Source: Chitinophaga rhizophila (GTDB lineage Bacteria; Bacteroidota; Bacteroidia; Chitinophagales; Chitinophagaceae). From it: a stretch of 64,000 nucleotides of DNA. Of the stretch, positions 36,053-45,300 are shown one piece after another. Location: positions 806,001 to 870,000 of the forward strand of contig NZ_JAICCF010000001.1 in the NCBI RefSeq assembly GCF_019492185.1. The letters are read 5' to 3'. The translations under genes were made by a program, and so were the position numbers. The notes beneath the pieces were generated by a model. It ran no database searches, was not told the origin of the DNA, and was given only the letters and a program-made list of their open reading frames with translations. Position 1 is the first letter of the stretch. Each line of letters opens with the position of its first letter.

Positions 36053-38512
36053 TTATTCAACCCTGTTCTGTTCATCCTGGATACCACTTTTACGCTCTCG
36101 CGCATTACCGGATTTACCAAATCTGTAATTAACTCCGAGCGTGATACGATGGGTGTCAAACCTGTTGGAAAGCGATACTACGCCCTCCGGTATAAAAATG
36201 TCTCGATTCACTATCCAACTGCGGAAGATGTCCTGGCCTGTCAGGGTAAGTGTTGCTTTATTCTTGAATATTTTCTTCTGCACCGCTGCATTCATACGCC
36301 ATGCAGGGGCCAATACAGCCTGTCCGATGACCATTTTATTCTTATACAATCCACTCAGCTCTGCACTCCATCCTCCACCTAACTTTACCTGAGTACTGCC
36401 ATTCACCCGGAACGTCGTACGACTGTTATCAATATATTCATCCGCTCCCACTCTGCCTTTAAAGGTAGCCCTGACCAGTTCAAGATAAAGGTTAGCACTC
36501 CACCATTTTGTCAGATCAAAGGAAAGGTTCGTATTGATACCAAAATTCGTCACCAGATCGATATTGACAGGCTTGGCAATCAAGGCGCTGTCTACCTGCT
36601 CATAAATCTGCGTAATAGTTCCTCCTACACGACTATAAGCCAGGGTAACCGTATAGTCGCCGGCATTACTGTATGATAACTCAAAGTTGTTGGCATACTC
36701 TGGTCGCAGTAATGGATTGCCCGTATAAGAGGTATATTTATCAAAGAAAAATACAGACGGATTCAAATCCTGATAGCCAGGACGGGAGATTCTTCTTCCT
36801 GCTGATAAAGTCAGTACATTAACGCCTGCCGTGTCCAGCTTGTAAGAGAGGTAAGCATTCGGGAACAGGTTGGTATAATCAATCTTGAACAATGAATCGG
36901 GCATGGTAGCCGTCTCAAAGATATGGCCTTCCGAAATTGTATTCTCCAACCTGAGACCAGCCACCAGTGAAAACCGCTTATAGTCTTTATTAAAGTTAAC
37001 ATACAGGGAATTGATGTTTTCTTTATAACCAAACTTATTGTTCAGATGTGAAGCTGGCTGCAATACATCCCCTACACTGTTAAAGTATATCCCTTCGCTG
37101 TTTCTCTCAGATAAGATGGCCTGGGCTCCTGCCTCGAATTTAATGCCTCCGAAGATCTCCTGAGCGTAATCTGCCTTTCCGCTGTAAATTCTCGCACGGA
37201 AAGGATTATCTGACGTAAGATTGTAATAGGCAGATATCGTCTGATCAGGAAGATAGGTCGTACTTGCAGACAGCTGATCCTGCTCATATTTGTAATTTAG
37301 ATGGTCAAGGTCTACCGTAAGTACATTGCCGGCTTTACCAAACTGATGACGGAAGTTTACGTTTGCAGTCAGATTCCTGGATCTCTCCTTCAGTTTACTC
37401 AGTATATAAATAGAAGAATCTACACTTCCCCGTGGCTTCAGAAAAGCGATATCATAATTGCCATTCTCTCTGTACGGAGACATATTGTTACCTGCAAACA
37501 TAACGCCGATACTGCTATTGTCACTGATCTTATAATCTGCGCCCAGCTTATAGTTTACACCCTGCCGCCGGCTCTTCTCCACATAATGCTGTTGCAAGGT
37601 GTAGTTTTGAGAAGTATCCTTGTAGTCATACCGGCGGGTACGATCGGAATTTACAAAATTGTACAACAGGGAATAACCTGCATTGCCAAAGAGACTCCAT
37701 TTATCATTCCTGTAATTGAAGTTAAATGAATTGTTGGTCTGTGGATATACCCCCTGGCTGTAACTGGCATTGACGTTGCCATTAAAACCTTTCGTTTTGG
37801 AACGTTTCGTCCGGATGTTGATAATACCACCAGCACCATCTGCATTATATCTTGCAGGAGGATTTGACATAATCTCAATCTTGTCTACCACGCCGGAAGG
37901 AAGTGATTTGAGATAACTCACCAGCTCTCTGCCGGTAAGAAAGGTCGGCTTATCGTCGATAAAAACCCTTACCCCTTCCTTCCCTCTCAGATTAACATTA
38001 CCGCCATCATCGACTGTTACGCCAGGAGAATTGTTCAGGGCTTCAAAGGCAGTCGTACCAGTATTAGCAATCAGCGCATCTACACTTACTACTACCCGGT
38101 CTATCTTCTGCTCAACAAATGCTCTACGTGAACTTACCACTACTTCATTCAGTGAAGCTGCATTGCTTTGTTCCAGCAGGATATCTCCAAGCACAATTTC
38201 TCTGTTTTGCTTGTCTACCAGGATCTGTTCAACCCTATGCTTTTTAAATCCCAGGTAGCTGATGGTAAGATTGTAACTACCATTAGTGACATTGTCAAAA
38301 GAGAAAGCACCATTGTTATTGCTTAATGCTGTCTTTTTATTTAAAGAGTCGGAAATACTTTCCAGCAGCACAGAAGCACCGGGTACATTTTCTTTTGTAC
38401 GTCCATCCTTAACGGTTCCTTTTATATGAGCCTGCGTGTTTTCCTGGGCATAACAATCATTCAGCAATATCAAAAAGATAGTCAAACAAAACAGGATGTT
38501 TCTTTTTACCAT
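36053..38512 (-). CDS. TonB-dependent receptor within the NRPS operon
   Basis: An 819-residue outer-membrane receptor. It has a signal peptide (MVKRNILFCLTIFLILLNDC, then YAQ), a carboxypeptidase-regulatory-like domain (about 28-115, AHIKGTVKDGRTKENVPGAS), a plug (about 125-240, LNEVVVSSRRAFVEQKIDRV and NPPARYNADGAGGIINIRTK) and an outer-membrane beta-barrel (about 245-810). It belongs to the outer_membrane_beta-barrel class rather than SusC and has no SusD partner. The gene lies 18 bp after the thioesterase-bearing NRPS and 51 bp before the oxygenase, so it belongs to the biosynthetic operon. A likely job is importing the finished peptide or its metal complex; product-sensing or self-protection are alternatives. 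Confidence 0.88.
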   Translation of the reverse strand: MVKRNILFCLTIFLILLNDCYAQENTQAHIKGTVKDGRTKENVPGASVLLESISDSLNKKTALSNNNGAFSFDNVTNGSYNLTISYLGFKKHRVEQILVDKQNREIVLGDILLEQSNAASLNEVVVSSRRAFVEQKIDRVVVSVDALIANTGTTAFEALNNSPGVTVDDGGNVNLRGKEGVRVFIDDKPTFLTGRELVSYLKSLPSGVVDKIEIMSNPPARYNADGAGGIINIRTKRSKTKGFNGNVNASYSQGVYPQTNNSFNFNYRNDKWSLFGNAGYSLLYNFVNSDRTRRYDYKDTSQNYTLQQHYVEKSRRQGVNYKLGADYKISDNSSIGVMFAGNNMSPYRENGNYDIAFLKPRGSVDSSIYILSKLKERSRNLTANVNFRHQFGKAGNVLTVDLDHLNYKYEQDQLSASTTYLPDQTISAYYNLTSDNPFRARIYSGKADYAQEIFGGIKFEAGAQAILSERNSEGIYFNSVGDVLQPASHLNNKFGYKENINSLYVNFNKDYKRFSLVAGLRLENTISEGHIFETATMPDSLFKIDYTNLFPNAYLSYKLDTAGVNVLTLSAGRRISRPGYQDLNPSVFFFDKYTSYTGNPLLRPEYANNFELSYSNAGDYTVTLAYSRVGGTITQIYEQVDSALIAKPVNIDLVTNFGINTNLSFDLTKWWSANLYLELVRATFKGRVGADEYIDNSRTTFRVNGSTQVKLGGGWSAELSGLYKNKMVIGQAVLAPAWRMNAAVQKKIFKNKATLTLTGQDIFRSWIVNRDIFIPEGVVSLSNRFDTHRITLGVNYRFGKSGNARERKSGIQDEQNRVE

Positions 38513-38530
38513 AACGACCGGAATAAACTT

Positions 38531-39340
38531 CTATTGTAAGGTTTTTAGTTTTTCAGTAAAGATCGTTCCCATTTTTCCTGCACTCTTCTGCAACATGTCA
38601 GCGTGGTTGCCGGGTACAACAAACACTTCTACACTATCAAAACATTTTTCCCAACCCAGATCATGTGCAAAAGCCGACCAGTCTTCTGCTGCTCCTTTTA
38701 CAAGCACGAGCGAAGCTTTCAGTTTCATCATATTAATGCTGCGGGACATTAATGCGTTGGTTGTCTGTAATCTGAGTAACTGAAACAGTGCATCTATTGC
38801 TACATTCTTTCCTGCGAAGCGGTCTTTGGCAAATTGCATGATCGCCATGATCATGTTATCTGTTGTCTGCAAGCCGGACAGCTGTGCTTTTAGTTCCTCA
38901 ATCCACCGTGGATAGGGCCGCTCAATTATTCCATAACGCTCAAATATCCTTCCTGCCATCAGCATCAGCAGATCAATCATTTCCTCTTCTGACTCCGGAT
39001 TTTTCTTAACGGATGCAGCTTCTACATCTATAATCGAAAGTAAGCCGAGTTCCTCTCCCGCTATTTCAAGCTGCCTGGCCATCTCATATGCTACATATCC
39101 ACCAAAAGAGTGGCCTATAATCCTGTATGGGCCTTTGGGCTGAACTTCTCTTATCCATTCAATATGTTTTGCGGCTAATGTCTCCAGGTCTTTCAATGGG
39201 TCTTCTTGAGGAAAAGCACCCTGCATCTGTATGCCGTAAACCTGGTATTCCGTTTTGATTGACGATGCAAGTTCTTCATAGGAATCACTTACACCTGTTG
39301 AACCGGGAACAATAAATACAGGGAGATCTTTTTTCCCTGA
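38531..39340 (-). other. Terminal thioesterase domain
   Basis: An alpha/beta-hydrolase at the C-terminus of the last NRPS, with FIVPGSTGVSDSYEELASSI (oxyanion strand), the nucleophile motif GHSFGGYVAYEMARQLE (Ser2691), an Asp in IIDVEAAS and a His in VPGNHADM near the end. It releases the peptide by hydrolysis or macrocyclisation; which one cannot be told from sequence. It is the only TE in the window. Confidence 0.9.
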
Positions 39341-42300
39341 CCGCAATAATAATAAATGATTATTTAAAACACTCCTTTTTTGTATAAATATTTCAGAATG
39401 ATCTCCACGTTTGGTAATCAGTTCCGCCTGTCGCTTAATTGTCTGGTGCACAAACAGATCCTTCAGTGTTATATGCCAATCTGAAAATCTATGTAACAAT
39501 TGCACCATCAATACTGAATGCCCCCCCAGCTCAAAGAAATTATCGTCTACGCCTATCTGCTCTACTCCCAGCAGCTCCTGCCAGATGTCTGCTATTCTTT
39601 GTTCCAACTCATTGCCCGGAGCCTGATAACCATTGTTGGCGGCAGTACGCAAATCTTCGGTGCTGCTCAGGAACTTCCGGTCCGTTTTGCCGTTTCCTGT
39701 AAGTGGCAGCTGCTCCACTGCTATAAATTCTGCTGGTATCATGTATTCAGGCAACCGTTGCTGCAAAGATGCCCGCATTCTTCTTTGTAATAATGCATTG
39801 ATCTCTGTGAACACAGGATTATTAGTCACTTGTTCACTATCGGACACATTATCGCTCTCCTGCTTAATAAATCCCTCAACAGACGCTAAGCTCATCACTA
39901 TATGCATTTTCAACGGGTCCTTATCCGGATACAGATGACACGTATATCCTGCCGCTCCTGCGAAACTCAATATACCTGCTGCCGCTGCTACCTCCTCATC
40001 TGGTTTTTGCATCTTTTTCACAAGATCATGTATAGTACCGTATGTTTTATCGGTTAATGCCTCACTGATATACCGCTCTTTCCACAATCTTACATTAGGC
40101 ATATGCCTAAGAGCTAAGACAGGTACCCGCTGTTCTAACTGTGATATTACACCTTGCTGGTCTGATACCCCTGTCCAATCCTGCCACTCAGGGGTAACCT
40201 GCGGCTTGTTCCAGTCAACATAGATCACTACATTATAACGATACAAGGTCAGTTCATTTAAGCTGTCTCCCTGTTTCCATCTCAACTCCACATGACTGAT
40301 ACGAGGTAAAATCGTTTTCAGTGCATAGAAATAAGCAGGCGATAAACAAAGCTCCTCTTCCTTCAAGGTCTCCTGCGCTGTCCTCCAGGCAAACTCCCTT
40401 ATACCGGTTGTACGTTTCAACTTATCGATAGTTAAACGGGCTTTGAACAATGTCAATAAGCGGTTGTCACGCACATCTCCTATAATAATGCGGCCCTTTC
40501 CCGCTAGCGAACTAACTGCATTACGTATTACTCCTGTCAGATAATCCTCTCCGGGAAAATATTGTATTACCGAGTTAAGAATAATGGTATCAATCCCTTC
40601 TTCCGGCATGGCGCTTACCTCGTGCGCAGGACATACCCGCAAAGTTGTCTCGCAGTACCTGTCTTCCCTTCCGCTGATATGCCGGGTAATACTATTAATA
40701 GATCCGGCAGAAAAGTCTGTCCCTGTATATTTAGTAATATGTCCAGCAATACTGTAATAAATAAGCCCTGTACCACATCCTATCTCCAACACATGCTGAG
40801 GACGCTCCGACAGAATAACCGACCTGATATCGTCCAGCCACTCCTTCATTTCCGGGGCAGGAATAGCACCGCCAGTAAAACTATCATTCCATCCGACTAT
40901 ATTAAATTCATCGTCTATCTTCTCCTCATTCTCTGCTCGTCCATAGGTCGTTTCATACAGTTCCTTCCAGGTATTGACTCTTCTTTCAAAGAACTCTGCC
41001 TTTCTCGAACTGATCGCCTGCGGATGAGGTACATAGTAACAAACCAGTCGTTTCATCAAGCTGGCATCTTCTTTCACTACTATAGCCGAAACTTTAACAG
41101 CATCCAGTTTATTCACCACACTTTCCACTTCCCCCGGCTCAACCCGGTAACCACGTATTTTCACCTGTTCGTCAATTCGGCCTATAAATTCCACGTTACC
41201 ATCTGCCAGCCATCTTGCCTGGTCGCCAGTTCTATACAAACGCTCCCCTTCTCTGAACGGACTATTGATAAATTTCTCGGCGGTCAGCTCCGGATGATTC
41301 AAATACCCTCGCGCCACCTGTACCCCACCTATACATAATTCACCGGCGATACCTACGGGCGATGGCTCGAGCAATTCATTCAGTATGTACATGGTAACAT
41401 TGTCCAGTGGTTTGCCAATTGGTATTACTGCCGGCAATTGCCCTGACGCTGTGTTCAGCACATACACACTACTACCTACTGTAGCTTCTGTAGGACCATA
41501 CTCATTTACTATCTCCATTTCCATACCCTCCGCTGCCAAGTACTGTAATTGCCCCGCCTGCAATGCTTCCCCTCCTAACACCAGCCTTCGTGTAATTCCC
41601 GGATGACCTTTCATAGCATATTCCAGCAGACCCATATGTGCGGGTGTCGCCTTGATAAATTCATATGTCCGGGAATAAAACAATGGATCCAGAAACACTT
41701 CTGCCGCTGCTACTTCTGCAGGGGCTATCACTACAGAGCGACCTGTTATAAGCGGCAGAAACAATGCTGTCAGCGAAGCATCAAAGGTGTAGGAAAGATG
41801 GAAAAAGCTCCCCTCTCCCGCAGTAGTACCCATATATCGCTTGCGGCAGTTCAGCAGATAGTTCATCAGACTATCATGTTGTATCAGCACTCCTTTCGGT
41901 TTACCAGTTGATCCGGAAGTGTAGATTACATAAGCCAGATCTTTAATAGCAGGTGATGATGATACCTGCTTAAATTCTTCATTCTGCAGGGTTTTCATCT
42001 CCTGAAGATCTACTATGTGCAGTTGCCCCTTCCTGACCTGATGCCGATATGCTGTTGTGGTTATAACAACCGAAGCGCGGGTGTCATCTAGTATGTAGGC
42101 AATACGATCCGCCGGGTATGTGGGATCCAGTGGCACATAAGCAGCGCCTGCCTTTAGTACTCCTAATATACCAATGACCATCTCCACACTTCTCGGGATA
42201 CATACAGGCACCAGCGCATCTTTGCCAACTCCCTGTTCAATCAGGTAACGGGACAACTCATTAGCCCTCTCATCTACCTCACGATATGTTAGTTGCGCTG

Positions 42301-45300
42301 TTGCTGTTATTATGGCAATTGCCTGCGGCGTAGCTATAACCTGTTCCCCGAACAGATCAACCACAGTCTTGCCAGCTTCAGGATATGAAACAGCGGATTG
42401 GTTGAAGTCAACCAGTAACTGTTGTCTCTCACTGGCAGACAAAAACTGTACTCTACCTACGGGTACTTCACAGTTTCGGATAACAGCCCTCAACAGATTC
42501 TCATAGTGACTGATCATACGCCTGATGGTCGTCTCTTCAAAGAGATCAGAACAATATTCAACATGTATCCTGATATGATCAGCTGTCTCCCTTAAGCTAA
42601 AAGTCAGATCAAACTTCGATGTTACATGCTGAAACTCGTAGCCTTCCAGCTCCAGACCATTAAAGTCCAGCTTCGCTGTTTCCGGTGTATTCTGTAGTAC
42701 AAACATCACGGGGTAGATAGGCGTATTACCAATATCACGTCCTCCTGCCACAGCTTCTACAACTTTCTCAAATGGTGCATCCTGATGATCATAGGCCTCA
42801 AGCGTGGAGGTCCTGATCTGCTGAAGCAGGGCACTAAAAGAGTCAGCCGGATTTATATGATTGCGCAATGCCAATGCATTGACGAAAAAGCCTATCAGGT
42901 GCTCAAGTTCCTGCTGCGTACGATTGGCCAGACTGGTCCCCACACAGATGTCATACTGCCCGGTATAACGGTACATTAATACCTTGAAAGCAGACAACAG
43001 GGTCATAAACAGGGTCACCTCCTGCTTCTGTGAAAACAGCTGCAATTGCCTGGTCAGTTCCTTATCAAGTGTATATAACGCAGCCTTTCCATTGACGCTC
43101 TGGATCGCTGGACGGGGAAAATCAGTAGGCAGCCTGAAAGGAACCACGTCAGTCAGCCTGCCCTTCCAGTACTGCAACTGCTTCTGCAATACGTCCCCTT
43201 CCAGGTAGCGGCGTTGCCATAATGCATAGTCTGCATATTGTACGTTTACAGAAGGTAATACAGCAGGTATTTTTTGCTTATAACTGTTATATATCGAGGC
43301 CAGTTCTCTGATCATTACAGACACAGACCAGCCGTCGCCGGCAATATGGTGTAACAGGATCAGTAACAGATGATCCCCCTCATTGCAGCTGATTACGTCC
43401 ACCTGTAACATCCAGTCACGTGATAAATCGTATGGTTGCGCTATCCTTCTGGTAATATACGCTTCCATCGTATCACCAGCTCCGGCTATTTCCGTCTCCT
43501 GCAGGTGGTGTAGTTGCCAGTTTTCCGCGGATAGAATTTCCTGGTATCCTATTCCGTCTGACTCACGGATAACTGTTCTTAATACTTCATGCCGTTCGAT
43601 TATTGCTCTGAATGAATATTCAAGCGCCTGTATATCGGGATCGCCCTTGACACGTACGACCCATGGCATATGATACTGTACACTGCCCTGTAATTTGTCA
43701 ATAAACCATAGTCTTTCCTGGGCAAATGAAAGAGGAATCAATCCGCCTCTTTGCTGAGGTGATACAGGTGGCAATACATATTGTTCCTGCTGTGTCTTCA
43801 AAAAAGCAGCTAATGCGGCAATCTCCGGATAGCGGAAAACATCACGGATGTTGATCTCCAGTTTCAATTGTGTACGAATGGCTGCGATCATCCTGGTGAC
43901 CAGTAATGAGTGCCCACCTAGCGAAAAAAAGTTGTCGTATATACCTACCTTGTCTGTGTTCAGTAACTGCTGCCAGATCTTTGCAAGTGCGATTTCTGTA
44001 TCATCCCCCGGGGCTGTATAGGGTCGTTTAGCTACATGGTCTGCATTGACAGCAGGCAACGCCTTCCTGTTAAGTTTGCCGTTAACGGTCAGTGGAAACG
44101 CATCCAGTTTAATCCAGTACACGGGCACCATATATTCAGGAAGCTTCTTCCTGGCATATGCTGCCAGCGTATCTTTATCCAAATCCCCTTCTGTAACCAG
44201 ATAGGCCACCAGGGACCTGTTATGCTGATCATCTTCCATTACATTAACCGCTGCCATCTTCACATTCTCCACCTCTCTTAATACGCTTTCGATTTCCCCT
44301 GGTTCTATCCTGTAACCGCGAATCTTAATCTGGTCGTCAGTTCTACCGAGGTATGCAATATTGCCATCGGGCAGATACCTAACGGTGTCTCCGGTTTTAT
44401 ATAACCTGATCGTCCGGCCTGATATGGTATGGCTGATAAATCTTTCATCCGTCAGTTCCTGCCGTTTCAGATAACCTCTGGCTACAAGAGGGCCACCAAT
44501 ATATAGCTCGCCGGCTACGCCGGTCGGCACCGGTAATAATTGTTTATCCAGTATAAATGCCTGTACGTTTGATAAAGGTGTACCTATCGGCACCAACCGG
44601 TTGCGCTCATAAGCCTGCGGATCCGGAAATTCATAGGTTACTACGCCTACAGTCGTTTCTGTTGGGCCATAGTGATTCAGAATGCTGCATCCCTCCGGCA
44701 ATAATGGCCAGACCCGGTGGATCAACTCCCAGGTAAACGCCTCACCGCCTATCATCAGTTTCTTGCGTGGCATGACTGCATGCACATCTTTGTATTCAAG
44801 TAGCGCCTCCAGCATAGTAGGCGTCATCTTATAACATTCAATACCATGCGCTTCCTGATAAGCCTGCATCAGTCGGGGATCGGTAATACATTCCAGACTG
44901 AGTACATGCAGGACGCTTCCATGACATAAAGCGGCAAACATGGCTGTTATAACGCCATCTGCCGCAAAACTTGCCAGTATCGCAAAACTATTACACTCCT
45001 TTAAACGGAATCTCTCAACTACACTTTCCAGGTAAACAGCCAGCTGACCATGTTCTACCATCACTCCCTTGGGTTTCCCGGTGGAACCTGATGTATAGAT
45101 CACATAAGCCAGATCTGAAGACACAATATTTCTCTGAGGACGATCGGCTTTGTATTGTGTAAAAGCTGCCAGATTATCATCCAGCGCAATTACCTCAACG
45201 GCGGTATGCTCGCCAAGAAAGGCCTTCAGTCGCGGTACCTGCTCTCCTGCACTCAATATCACTGTTGCTGCCAGATCTTCAAGTATATACGATAATCTGT

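Noticed and set aside
40562..41338. Plus-strand ORF of 258 codons inside the N-methyltransferase region
   Set aside because: Shadow of the NRPS reading frame; no domain, and the opposite strand codes for a continuous, motif-rich enzyme.
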